DNA of 15,235 nt from Wandonia sp964447015 (GCA_964447015.1 CAYUQU010000079.1:1-15235); one strand, 5' to 3'. Positions 6,955 through 15,143 are shown, counted from the first letter of the stretch. Numbers and translations: made by a program. Notes: generated by a model from the sequence alone, not told the origin.

Positions 6955-9900
6955 ATGGAAAAGATTACTCTAATTGTATTGGCATTTTTCTTAGGGGGGA
7001 GTATGCTTACAGCTCAGACTTGGGTTGATATGATGTTGGATTCTGAACGCAATTTTTACGAAGTGCAAGAAGCGTTTAATGAAGAGTGGCAAGGACGTTC
7101 TTATGAGCGAGGAAAAGGATGGAAACAGTTTAAGCGTTGGGAGTATTTTATGGAACAACGCGTGTATCCTTCAGGGGATAGGATTCCAAGTCAATCAGCT
7201 TATTTGGAGCGAGTGAATTTTGAACAGAACTATGGTGTGATGAATAATCGCGCAGCAGGCTGGGCTCCTTTAGGTCCTAATGACTGGAATTCAATTTCGT
7301 ACAACCCTGGTATAGGAAGAGTTAATGTAATTGTAGAAGACCCGACGAATAATCAGGTTGTTTATGCAGGAACACCATCAGGAGGTTTATGGAAAACGAC
7401 TAACGGAGGAACTTCGTGGACACCACTTACAGATGATTTTAGTGCTATTGGGATATCGGGCATTGCAGTTGATTACACAAACCCAGATATCATCTATGTA
7501 TCTACTGGTGATGGCGATGGTAGTGATACATACAGTATTGGCGTTATGAAATCTACAGACGGAGGCACAACATGGCAACCTACAGGATTGATTCATACCT
7601 TGTCTCAATTTGTTATTTCGCGAAAATTAATCATGCACCCAACTAATCCACAAATATTGATTGTGGCGACAAATGAAGGCTTGTTAAAAACGATAGACGG
7701 CGGAGACAATTGGAATTTAGTCGCAAGCGGCTCATTTCGCGACGTAGACTATCATTCAACTGACTTTGACATTGTGTTTGCATCAACAAATCGCTTTTAT
7801 CGTTCTACAAATGGTGGAGATACTTTCACAATTATAACAAACGGATTACCTGCAGAATCACAAGTTAACAGAATGGCAGTGGCTGTTAGTCCAGATCAAC
7901 CAGAATGGGTGTATGCTCTTTGTGGTAAAGATAGCGATGCTTCATTCCTAGGTTTGTATTGTTCAACTGATGGTGGACAAACTTTTTCGTTGAGAACGAG
8001 TTCACCTAATCTGTTTGGTTATTCAGAAACAGGAGATGATGATGCTGGACAAAGTTGGTATGACATGGCGTTGGCTGTAGACCCTAGTGATGCAAGTGTT
8101 GTTTTTGTGGGGGGAATTAATGTATGGAGTTCACTTGATGGTGGATTTTCATTTGAAATCAATTCACACTGGGTTTATCCAAGCTTTGTCGGGTACACAC
8201 ATGCAGATATTCACTCGCTGGATTTTTATGGAGGAAATTTGTATTGTGGTAGTGACGGTGGGATTTTCAAAACTACGAATTACGGAATTGAGTGGAATGA
8301 TTTAACTCCTGGAATGGAAATTTCACAATTCTATAGGTTGGGGGGATCACCTCAAAATGCAGATTTGATTATCGGGGGAACACAAGATAATGGGTCTAAT
8401 TTGATGAATGGTACAGATTGGACTCACGTTATGGGGGCGGATGGAATGGAGGCTGCCATTCATCCAACAAATGCAGATATTATGTTTTGCACTCAACAGT
8501 TTGGAGGAATGCATCGCAGTACTGATGGAGGAAACTCTTGGGATTTCATTATGGACGGTAATGGTGAAGGCGGGGGGTGGATAACCCCTTACGTGAGTTT
8601 ATCCAACAATAAACTTATTGCAGGTTATGAGAATGTATGGTTGAGCACAAATAACGGTGGTAGTTTTAACTCGATTTCAAATTTTGCCTCTGGTGCACGA
8701 ATTCGCGACCTTGCTGTGGCTCAGTCTAATCAAGATGTGATTTATGTTAGCTTTATAGGAAGCATTCACCGTACGACAAACAATGGGGGGTCATGGTCAA
8801 ATATCACATCTAATTTACCAGATTTGGCAATCACAGATATTTGTATTCACCCGAATAACCCAGATATCGTTTGGGTTACTATGTCAGGATATTCTAATGG
8901 GAGTAAGGTGTTTGTTACAACAAACGGAGGCGGAACATGGAAAAACATTTCTCAAAACCTACCTAACTTACCGGCAAATGCAATCGTCTTCCAAGAGGGG
9001 AGTGATGGAGGCTTGTATGTTGGAATGGATGTAGGAGTTTATTACACAGACAGTACCTTGAGCAATTGGCAAACGTATGACCAAGATATGCCGAATGTGA
9101 TTGTGAGTGAATTGGAAATACACTACGGAACAAACAAAATTCGAGCAGCAACTTTCGGTAGAGGAATCTGGGAATCTGACTTATATAGTCCCTCAGCATT
9201 ACCTCCAACAGCTGATTTTTATTTTGCTGCAGAGACTTTATGTTCTCAAGATAGCGTAGCATTTTATGATGCTTCGGTAAATGCATCGCCTTCATGGACG
9301 TGGTACTTTCCTGGAGGGTCGCCTGCAACAAGTTCATTTGCTTCACCAAACGTATTTTATGTAACACCAGGAGTTTATACTGCATCGCTTGTTGTGGAAA
9401 ATGCAAATGGAACAGATTCTATAGCTAAAGTTGTCGAAGTGAACATTGGTGAGGTAGAGTTAGAATTGGCAATCACAACGGATAATTATCCAACTGAAAC
9501 TACATGGGCTATTTTTTCTAATACAGGAGAGGAAATTCGTTCAGGTGGTGGATATGGTCAGGCAAATACATTTTATTCTGAAATTATATGTTTATCATAT
9601 GACTGTTATGAATTTGTGATTTATGATAGTTATGGGGATGGAATCTGTTGTGATTTCGGGAACGGAAGTTATTCGCTATCTGAAGGAATGCAAATACATG
9701 CGTCTGGAGGTGATTTTGGATCTTCTGAAAGCACAGATTTTTGTCTTACACCTCCAACTAACATAGGCTTTGAAGAACAATTTACCGAGCAGTTCAAAAT
9801 CTATCCAAATCCTGCTTCAAGTAAGTTGACAATTGAGCCTTTTCTTGAGGATGAATATCAATTGAAAATTTGGGATGCGTCGGGTCGAGTTATCCATCAA

Positions 9901-10020
9901 GTGAATCAAGTTGTGGGAAGTAGAACAATTGAAGTGTCGAACTTTGCTTCAGGGATTTATATAATCGGAATAGAGACAGGAAACGGAATTACAAAAGAGC
10001 GTATAGTAATTGAACGATAA
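6955..10020 (+). CDS. T9SS-secreted Asp-box (BNR/VPS10-like) beta-propeller protein with PKD domain
   Basis: This 1021-residue exported protein starts with a signal peptide ending LTAQ. A conserved N-terminal segment (GWKQFKRWEYFMEQRVYPSG), which I recall from other Bacteroidota exported proteins, follows. Residues about 100-740 hold at least ten Asp-box turns (S/T-x-D/N-G-G-x-[ST]-W/F: TTNGGTSW, STDGGTTW, TIDGGDNW, STDGGNSW, TTNGGGTW), typical of sialidase, VPS10 and xyloglucanase-type propellers. A PKD domain spans about 750-830 (PPTADFYF... to VVEVN). An Asp/Cys-rich module at about 833-933 has DNYPTETTW and YDSYGDGICC. A type A T9SS sorting domain begins at FKIYPNPAS (947) and runs to the end. 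Expected location: secreted or attached to the cell surface. No catalytic residues can be assigned, so the glycosidase label that such proteins often receive is unproven. The ATG at 6955 is preferred over the in-frame TTG at 6949. The gene converges on the lipase-like gene with only 24 bases between stops and no hairpin there. Confidence 0.9.
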   Translation: MEKITLIVLAFFLGGSMLTAQTWVDMMLDSERNFYEVQEAFNEEWQGRSYERGKGWKQFKRWEYFMEQRVYPSGDRIPSQSAYLERVNFEQNYGVMNNRAAGWAPLGPNDWNSISYNPGIGRVNVIVEDPTNNQVVYAGTPSGGLWKTTNGGTSWTPLTDDFSAIGISGIAVDYTNPDIIYVSTGDGDGSDTYSIGVMKSTDGGTTWQPTGLIHTLSQFVISRKLIMHPTNPQILIVATNEGLLKTIDGGDNWNLVASGSFRDVDYHSTDFDIVFASTNRFYRSTNGGDTFTIITNGLPAESQVNRMAVAVSPDQPEWVYALCGKDSDASFLGLYCSTDGGQTFSLRTSSPNLFGYSETGDDDAGQSWYDMALAVDPSDASVVFVGGINVWSSLDGGFSFEINSHWVYPSFVGYTHADIHSLDFYGGNLYCGSDGGIFKTTNYGIEWNDLTPGMEISQFYRLGGSPQNADLIIGGTQDNGSNLMNGTDWTHVMGADGMEAAIHPTNADIMFCTQQFGGMHRSTDGGNSWDFIMDGNGEGGGWITPYVSLSNNKLIAGYENVWLSTNNGGSFNSISNFASGARIRDLAVAQSNQDVIYVSFIGSIHRTTNNGGSWSNITSNLPDLAITDICIHPNNPDIVWVTMSGYSNGSKVFVTTNGGGTWKNISQNLPNLPANAIVFQEGSDGGLYVGMDVGVYYTDSTLSNWQTYDQDMPNVIVSELEIHYGTNKIRAATFGRGIWESDLYSPSALPPTADFYFAAETLCSQDSVAFYDASVNASPSWTWYFPGGSPATSSFASPNVFYVTPGVYTASLVVENANGTDSIAKVVEVNIGEVELELAITTDNYPTETTWAIFSNTGEEIRSGGGYGQANTFYSEIICLSYDCYEFVIYDSYGDGICCDFGNGSYSLSEGMQIHASGGDFGSSESTDFCLTPPTNIGFEEQFTEQFKIYPNPASSKLTIEPFLEDEYQLKIWDASGRVIHQVNQVVGSRTIEVSNFASGIYIIGIETGNGITKERIVIER

Positions 10021-10044
10021 GTCGATATGTTTGTTTTGGCGGTT

Positions 10045-11307
10045 TTAGTCGAACACGATTATCATAACTCCATCGCTGCTTTTGACAGGCATTACATTCA
10101 TTCTGCGGCCATTTAATGCAAATTCCAAAGGATATCCATCTATGGGAAGTTGATAGTCTAAGCCACTAATAAATGGGAATGCTTTGTATGTTGAAATTAA
10201 CATTCCAGATGAAATCTGATCACCAGCGTCATCGTAAATAAAAAGTGCTATCGTATTTTTACTTTGAGGTGTAATGTCGTCTCGTGAGACCTCGAGACCT
10301 TGAACGGCTAAATTATCGCGTCCATTCATGATGGCTTTGCTTGCTGAAAAAATACCTACACAAGCTTCATCCTCATTTTGAGGTAAAGCCTTGAGCAAAA
10401 ATGAAGCGAATCCACTTGATGGCATGGTGCGTAGATACACTAAAGGATTATCATTTTTAAACGGTTCTCTGTAATAATGTACTTTTCGTTTCGCTTTGTT
10501 TTCGGGAATTACAACAAATTCATGATATTTATCTACGCTCAAACTTATCGCTTCCCAATTACCATGTTGATCTGTCTTAAATGTGTGAATTGGTGTTTCC
10601 GTTTCGCGTTTACCCGTTCTACGATTGAAAGAATAAACTTCAATTGTTGCGTTTGCTTCTGCTAAATTATCTCCCAAAGTACAAGCTCTGCCCGAAATCT
10701 GTACACTGTCTGTAGCAGTTCTTTCAGTTGTATGTTCAAGTAAGTTTGTATTGGGGTTGAAAAATGTATACATCGCTTCAAAACTTGCTTTTGATGTAGC
10801 AATTTGAAAGTGGTCTAGTTCAGGAATGGATTTATTAGTCACTTTATCATAATCTTTTCCTCCAGTGATTTTATCGTCAGGAGAATACAAATTCATAATA
10901 GTTGTGAGTGGAATTTTTGTCAAAGGAATACTCGCTAGATGAACGTATTTGTCGATATACTTAGTGTTTTTTTTATCTTCTAGATAAATTGTACAAATTT
11001 CTCCACCTGCAGAGTGTCCGACTAAATTCACTTTACTTTTTCCAGTAGTTTTGAGAACATGAGCGACCAAACTATCTAATTTTTTTACAGCTTTTGGGTT
11101 ATCCAATGCCATGGTATTCCAATCTAAAAACCACAATTCTTCTTTGGCATATCCCGCATTGCAGAAATTCATGTGTGCATTTGTCCATGTGTCACTACTT
11201 CCAAGCATTCCGTGAACAAATATTATTGGAGTGTGAGAAGTTTGTTTTACTTGAGACAGTATGGAAAATGAAATTGAAAACAGTAGTAAGCTTAGAATTA
11301 ATCTCAT
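10045..11307 (-). CDS. Secreted alpha/beta-hydrolase, lipase-like, with beta-rich C-terminal domain
   Basis: This 420-residue protein has a signal peptide (MRLILSLLLFSISFSILSQ). The hydrolase domain shows the oxyanion segment IIFVHGMLG (28-36) and the nucleophile elbow GHSAGG with Ser99. The other triad members are probably Asp144 or Asp145 (YSPDDK) and His166 (LDHFQIA). Residues about 200-295 form a beta-rich region: SGRACTLGDNLAEANATIEV, then TGKRETETP, DQHGNWEAI, and a YYREPFKND stretch. From memory this resembles the C-terminal domain of Archaeoglobus fulgidus-type lipases and related esterases. Expected activity is hydrolysis of ester substrates in the periplasm or outside the cell; the substrate is not deducible. 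The ATG at 11307 fits the signal peptide. A near-consensus -7 (TATATTTA on the minus strand, 11329-11336) lies upstream without a good -33. There is no hairpin terminator in the 24-base gap to the convergent gene. Confidence 0.85.
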   Translation of the reverse strand: MRLILSLLLFSISFSILSQVKQTSHTPIIFVHGMLGSSDTWTNAHMNFCNAGYAKEELWFLDWNTMALDNPKAVKKLDSLVAHVLKTTGKSKVNLVGHSAGGEICTIYLEDKKNTKYIDKYVHLASIPLTKIPLTTIMNLYSPDDKITGGKDYDKVTNKSIPELDHFQIATSKASFEAMYTFFNPNTNLLEHTTERTATDSVQISGRACTLGDNLAEANATIEVYSFNRRTGKRETETPIHTFKTDQHGNWEAISLSVDKYHEFVVIPENKAKRKVHYYREPFKNDNPLVYLRTMPSSGFASFLLKALPQNEDEACVGIFSASKAIMNGRDNLAVQGLEVSRDDITPQSKNTIALFIYDDAGDQISSGMLISTYKAFPFISGLDYQLPIDGYPLEFALNGRRMNVMPVKSSDGVMIIVFD

Positions 11308-11410
11308 AACGTAATTTATTTATTCACGTAAATATAATAAATATCAATGGGGAAATTGTGTTTTTTATTCTTACCCAACATAGTATAAAAATCAAAAAAG
11401 AAGAATGTAT

Positions 11411-11442
11411 TTTGGTTTAATGACTTATTTTCAATAAATTTA
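11411..11442 (+). promoter_or_regulatory. Promoter of the small secreted protein gene
   Basis: TTTG at 11411-11414 is followed after exactly 20 bases by TAAATTTA (11435-11442), seven of eight matching positions to TAnnTTTG counting only the fixed and free positions. The ATG at 11464 is 21 bases beyond, giving a leader of roughly 15 bases. The -33 box, 20-base spacer and -7 sequence match those of the beta-propeller gene promoter (3960-3991). Confidence 0.65.
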
Positions 11443-11463
11443 ACCAAATCAAAAAATTGAGAA

Positions 11464-11745
11464 ATGAAAAAAATTATGTTAACGATGGTTGTCCTAGTTG
11501 TATTTACCATCACTAGTATTGCGGCAGTTACTTTACGCTATTACAACAAGGATAGTGAATCTCACACATTTAAAGTGAAGATGAGTGGAAGCACTAAAGA
11601 AGTTACATTTAACAAGAGTACAACGTCAAGTGTGACTATTCAAGGAAATGCTACAGAGTGTATTATTATTTGCAAATGTGGTGAAGTAAAAGTGAAAGGT
11701 GGAGATAATATTGAAATTAAAGATGGCTGTATTAAAGTGAAGTAA
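11464..11745 (+). CDS. Small secreted four-cysteine protein, unknown function
   Basis: This 93-residue protein is not assigned to a family. Residues 1-20 form a clear signal peptide (MKKIMLTMVVLVVFTITSIA). The mature part of about 72 residues alternates polar and hydrophobic residues, suggesting a small beta-sandwich or barrel. Four cysteines (C66, C70, C72, C89) all lie in the last third, within a CIIICKCG segment and a DGCIKVK tail. They could make two disulfides in the periplasm or bind a metal. A well-spaced promoter, a start with no competing upstream ATG and coding-like composition support a real gene. It is transcribed alone between two minus-strand genes, so context gives no hint of function. 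Confidence 0.75.
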   Translation: MKKIMLTMVVLVVFTITSIAAVTLRYYNKDSESHTFKVKMSGSTKEVTFNKSTTSSVTIQGNATECIIICKCGEVKVKGGDNIEIKDGCIKVK

Positions 11746-11767
11746 ATCTTTATTTTTGAATATATTG

Positions 11768-11803
11768 AAAGGGAGAATGCATTTATGTGTTTTTCCTTTT
11801 TTT
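11768..11803 (+). terminator. Possible weak terminator of the small secreted protein gene
   Basis: Positions 11768-11780 can pair with 11787-11799 around an ATTTAT loop, using several G-U pairs. Four T follow (11800-11803). It sits 22 bases past the stop at 11745 and before the convergent phosphatase gene. The stem is A/U-rich and therefore weak. Confidence 0.35.
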
Positions 11804-11837
11804 GTGCCCTAACTTTAATAAGAAGCCATGCCTATTG

Positions 11838-14006
11838 TCATAAGCGAATCCCTAAAATACAGATGTCATCAATTTGTTCTAAGTGACCTTTCCATTTGCT
11901 AAATTCAAGGACGATAATTTCTTTTTGTTCGATCATAGTTTTATCTTGAATCTCAAGTAAAAGTCGTTTTAAATTTGCTCGTTTGAATTTTTTGCCTTTC
12001 TCTCCACCAAATTGATCAGCGAAACCATCTGTAAATAAGTAGATAGTATCACCGTGATTTAGGATAACTTCATGAGTATGGAAGTTGGTTTCATTTGAGT
12101 ATTTGCCAATAGGTTGTTTATCAGCTTCAATCACTTCTATCTCCAAAGCGTCTTTGCGGATAATCCATAAGGGGTTGTGTGCTCCTGAGAACTGCAGTGA
12201 AAAAGAGGTGTCTTCATGGTTGACTTGTTTTAGAGCAGCGAGCGAAATATCCATACCGTCCTGTACATTGGAATTGTTTTTTGCAAATTGATGAATGATC
12301 AATTCTCGTGTGCGGTCCAATATTTTTCCAGGTTCGGTTAGTTCATCTTCCACTACAGATTTTGTAAGTGCATTAGCACAAATTACACTTACAATAGCTC
12401 CAGGAACTCCGTGCCCTGTACAATCTGCTACAGCAAAATAAAGAAGGTCATTTTTTTTCTCTAGCCAATAAAAATCACCACTAATAATGTCCTTCGGTTG
12501 AAAAATTAAAAAGTGGTCAGGTAAATAGGATTTTATGTCCTCATTAGTTGGTAAAATGGCATCCTGTATTCTTTTGGCATAGTTTATTGAGTCAAGTACC
12601 TCGTTGTTTTTTGTTTGAAGTGTTTCCCTTTGTTTTTCAATCTCCTTGTTTTTTTGAGAGATGAGGTGATTAGTCCTTGACTTTGCTTTGTTGCTTTTGA
12701 GTAGAACAAAGACTACAAAAAGTAAAGCCATTCCGACTCCCACTCCTGACCAAGTAATGACTTGCTGACGTTTTTTCTGTTCTTCAAATTCAAGCGATTC
12801 AAGTTCTTGTTGTTTTATGAGTAATTCTTTTTCTTGAGCAGACTTAAGAGAGTCTTCGAGCATTTTTTGATCGTATTTATACGCTGTTTCTATGCGGGCG
12901 ACTTCTAAAATTTCATCTTTGTTTTTAAGCTTGTCTTTTATTTCCAAATGTTTTTGCATGTACTCATAAGCTTCTTTGTGATTATTCGTCGCAGCGTTAA
13001 TTTTAGCAAGCTGTAGGTAAACTAACATTAACTCATCTGAATAATTAAATTCTGTTGCTAGTTTTAATGAAGAGAGAGCCAGTTTTTTCGCAGACTTATA
13101 ATCACCTTTTTGTCTATAGATATCAGCTAAATTTGTTCGCCCTTGACAGCTCCCATGATTATCTCCAACAGAATCTCGCCACGTTATAGATTTTAAGATA
13201 TGGAATTCGGCTAAATCAAGGTTTTTCATTGCTTGATATGAGATGGACATGTTGTTGTTAATAGCACCGTATAGAGAGGGTGATTTTTTGCCTTCAGGAA
13301 TTTCCAACCCTTTATTGTAGTAGTAAATTGCAGAATCGAAATCTTTATTATCCGCGTATAAAAGTGCAAGGTTGTTATAACATGAAGCAAGCCCCTCCAT
13401 GTCTTTTAATTTTTTTCTGAGAACAACTCCTTTTCTCTGGTATTCCATAGCCATTTTTTTGTCACCGAAATCACTATAAAGATTCCCCATGTTGTTATAT
13501 ACTTTTGCTAAATTCGAAGAATCTTTATGTTTTAGATAATGATCTAGTTGAATTTGATTGTAATACAGTGATTTGTGTAAATTCCCAATCCTTCTAAATA
13601 AAATAGCTATATTATTTATCCCATTCATATAGGAGTCGGTTTCTCCTAGTTTTTCCCAAATTTTCACTCCTTTTTCTGTGTGATATATTGCTAAATGATA
13701 CTGACCTGTGTAATAATAATATGTTGCCAAATGTCCATCAGTTGAAGCAATTCGATGACTATCATTTACTTTTTCGGCATGTTTTTGAGCGAGTAAATAA
13801 TGTTCTAAAGATTTTGGGTTTGAATTTCCGTATACGCGAGCGATTTGAATATGTATATCTGTAATAGTGGTGTCCTTAACAGCCTTCTTTAAAACCGAAT
13901 TCAGAGAATCCAATTTCATTTTGTCTTGTGAAAAGGCAAATCCCGAGATGAAAATCCCGAAAAATACAAGTAGAATTTTATGAAAATGTAATTTGTTCAA
14001 ATCCAC
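11838..14006 (-). CDS. Membrane-anchored TPR protein with SpoIIE (PP2C-type) serine phosphatase domain
   Basis: This protein of about 720 residues is predicted to dephosphorylate serine/threonine on a regulatory partner, as RsbU/SpoIIE proteins do in partner-switching pathways. A signal peptide (ending FAFSQ, about residue 27) leads into TPR units at about 35-370 (for example NNMGNLYSDFGDKKMAMEYQRKG). A charged coiled coil, a single membrane helix near 416-438 and a second coiled coil (440-475) follow. The phosphatase domain is at about 490-722. Metal-binding acidic positions are intact: GDFYW (Asp511), ADCTGHGVPG (Asp528), GMDIS (Asp586), FTDGF (Asp660) and the terminal DDIC (Asp713/Asp714). 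Topology implies periplasmic TPRs sensing a signal and a cytoplasmic phosphatase. No anti-sigma kinase or antagonist gene is adjacent. No in-frame ATG exists at the N-terminus: GTG at 14006 or TTG at 14000 must start it, and the TTG would give a more typical leader (MNKLHFHK...). Confidence 0.92.
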   Translation of the reverse strand: MDLNKLHFHKILLVFFGIFISGFAFSQDKMKLDSLNSVLKKAVKDTTITDIHIQIARVYGNSNPKSLEHYLLAQKHAEKVNDSHRIASTDGHLATYYYYTGQYHLAIYHTEKGVKIWEKLGETDSYMNGINNIAILFRRIGNLHKSLYYNQIQLDHYLKHKDSSNLAKVYNNMGNLYSDFGDKKMAMEYQRKGVVLRKKLKDMEGLASCYNNLALLYADNKDFDSAIYYYNKGLEIPEGKKSPSLYGAINNNMSISYQAMKNLDLAEFHILKSITWRDSVGDNHGSCQGRTNLADIYRQKGDYKSAKKLALSSLKLATEFNYSDELMLVYLQLAKINAATNNHKEAYEYMQKHLEIKDKLKNKDEILEVARIETAYKYDQKMLEDSLKSAQEKELLIKQQELESLEFEEQKKRQQVITWSGVGVGMALLFVVFVLLKSNKAKSRTNHLISQKNKEIEKQRETLQTKNNEVLDSINYAKRIQDAILPTNEDIKSYLPDHFLIFQPKDIISGDFYWLEKKNDLLYFAVADCTGHGVPGAIVSVICANALTKSVVEDELTEPGKILDRTRELIIHQFAKNNSNVQDGMDISLAALKQVNHEDTSFSLQFSGAHNPLWIIRKDALEIEVIEADKQPIGKYSNETNFHTHEVILNHGDTIYLFTDGFADQFGGEKGKKFKRANLKRLLLEIQDKTMIEQKEIIVLEFSKWKGHLEQIDDICILGIRL

Positions 14007-14143
14007 AGAATGTAAATTAAATTGTTCTTTACTGTTTGTGAAAATACACTTTTTTTGCCAAAGTTGTAAGTGTTTGTAATTTCAATTGCATGAGAGTTAG
14101 ATGTCTATCTGATGGGACTAGTTATTTTTTGTTTAAAATAAAG

Positions 14144-14179
14144 TTATTAAACTTTCAAAAATATTTGGAAGTTTAATAA
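14144..14179. promoter_or_regulatory. Inverted repeat, probable operator for the GbsR/MarR-type regulator
   Basis: Perfect 11-bp arms, TTATTAAACTT (14144-14154) and AAGTTTAATAA (14169-14179), are separated by 14 bases. The right arm lies between the -33 and -7 boxes of the downstream promoter, and the -33 box falls in the spacer. Binding here would block RNA polymerase. Autoregulation by the adjacent MarR-like gene is inferred from position and symmetry. The G+C content of the arms is very low, so some symmetry by chance cannot be excluded. Confidence 0.6.
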
Positions 14180-14194
14180 TATTAGATATATTTG
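14164..14194 (+). promoter_or_regulatory. Consensus promoter of the regulator operon, probably leaderless
   Basis: TTTG at 14164-14167 is followed after 19 bases by TATATTTG (14187-14194), an exact match to the Bacteroidota consensus and spacing. The ATG is at 14199, only four bases after the -7 box. Transcription should therefore start at or next to the A of the start codon, giving a leaderless mRNA. Confidence 0.8.
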
Positions 14195-14198
14195 TGTC

Positions 14199-14702
14199 AT
14201 GGAACTGAAAGAAGCAACAGAAAAGTTTGTACAAAGTTGGGCTCAATTGGGCTCAAGCTGGGGGATTAATAAGACTATGGCACAAATTCATGCGCTGTTA
14301 CTTGTTTCAAGTCAGTCGCTTTCTACTGAAGACCTAATGGAAAAATTAATGATTTCTAGAGGTAATGCGAATATGAATGTACGTGCATTAATCGATTGGG
14401 GATTGGTATATCGCGAGCATCGAATGGGGGAGAGAATGGAATTTTTTCGCGCTGAAAAAGATATCAATAAAGTTGCTCGATGTATCGCTAGAGAGAGAAG
14501 AAAAAGAGAAATTGAACCTGTACTCGGTCTTATGTCAGAATTGTCTAATGCAAAGTTGGGAAATACGAGTGAGGCTAAAGAGTTTACTAAAGTGACCAAA
14601 GATATTCACCAATTCTCTTCAACTATAGACGGATTCTTAGATAAATTCAGTCGCGCAGATAGCAACTGGTTCTACGCACTTATTATGAAAATAATGAAAT
14701 AA
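14199..14702 (+). CDS. GbsR/MarR-type transcriptional regulator
   Basis: This 167-residue protein is a winged-helix DNA-binding protein. An N-terminal helix (KFVQSWAQLGSSWGINKTMAQIHALL) matches the opening of GbsR-like proteins (COG1510 type). The helix-turn-helix is at about 40-70 (STEDLMEKL, then recognition helix SRGNANMNVRALIDWGLV, where the SxGN...R.L..WG pattern is diagnostic). A short wing follows (REHRMGERMEFF). The basic segment after it (RERRKREIEP) and the helical C-terminus probably serve dimerisation. It is the first gene of an apparent three-gene operon and the divergent neighbour of the phosphatase gene. The inverted repeat in its own promoter suggests autoregulation; the inducer is unknown. 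The only alternative start would be internal, and the ATG at 14199 fits the family's N-terminus. Confidence 0.85.
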   Translation: MELKEATEKFVQSWAQLGSSWGINKTMAQIHALLLVSSQSLSTEDLMEKLMISRGNANMNVRALIDWGLVYREHRMGERMEFFRAEKDINKVARCIARERRKREIEPVLGLMSELSNAKLGNTSEAKEFTKVTKDIHQFSSTIDGFLDKFSRADSNWFYALIMKIMK

Positions 14703-14738
14703 TTTTTTTAATATAAATTTTCAAATATTTCTGAAACT

Positions 14739-15143
14739 ATGAAATTAATTAATACAAAAAGAAGTCTGCAATTTGATATTTCAATGCAATTACTGATAGT
14801 ATTTTCTGTAATAGCATCAATAATTTTAAAAATAAATGAAGATTGGTCATTTATGCTTTTTTATTTTGGTCTTGGTAGTTGGCAGTTAATCAGTTTTTTT
14901 GCTCACTTAAAGCGGAGATTGAGTAATGTTAAATTTATTAAAGCATATGCCAGAGGTATTTTGGGAGCTTTAATTCTAGGCTTAATTGCATTGAGTATTT
15001 TCTACCTGTTCGAAGATGGTATAATTATTCTTTTCGGATACTTAGTACTTATGCTTATTGCTGGAGTTGTATTGGCAATAATGTATATCACATTGACTTT
15101 GGAAGATTTAGGTAATGTGAGTACAAAAATCAAGGAATCATGA
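14739..15143 (+). CDS. Four-helix integral membrane protein, unknown function
   Basis: This 134-residue protein is of no family I recognise. Four hydrophobic segments are visible at about 14-31, 37-56, 70-91 and 95-119. A basic N-terminus and a positively charged loop after helix 2 (HLKRRLSN) suggest both ends are cytoplasmic. It begins 36 bases after the regulator's stop without a terminator or strong promoter between. Its TGA overlaps the next gene's ATG by the sequence ATGA, which implies translational coupling with the epimerase-like gene. No signal peptide cleavage site, cofactor motif or transporter signature is visible. Confidence 0.8.
   Translation: MKLINTKRSLQFDISMQLLIVFSVIASIILKINEDWSFMLFYFGLGSWQLISFFAHLKRRLSNVKFIKAYARGILGALILGLIALSIFYLFEDGIIILFGYLVLMLIAGVVLAIMYITLTLEDLGNVSTKIKES

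Noticed and set aside
8963..9406. 147-codon antisense ORF inside the T9SS-secreted protein gene
   Set aside because: It is a shadow of the Asp-box/PKD coding sequence; the product is low-complexity and has no domain or signal.
10021..10044. Shared terminator between the convergent T9SS and lipase-like genes
   Set aside because: The 24-base gap holds no convincing hairpin; only a scattered TCGA match was seen.
11316..11513. Minus-strand 65-codon ORF over the promoter of the small secreted protein gene
   Set aside because: It overlaps a well-formed plus-strand promoter and gene start, its composition is dominated by AT-rich noncoding sequence, and it has no recognisable domain.
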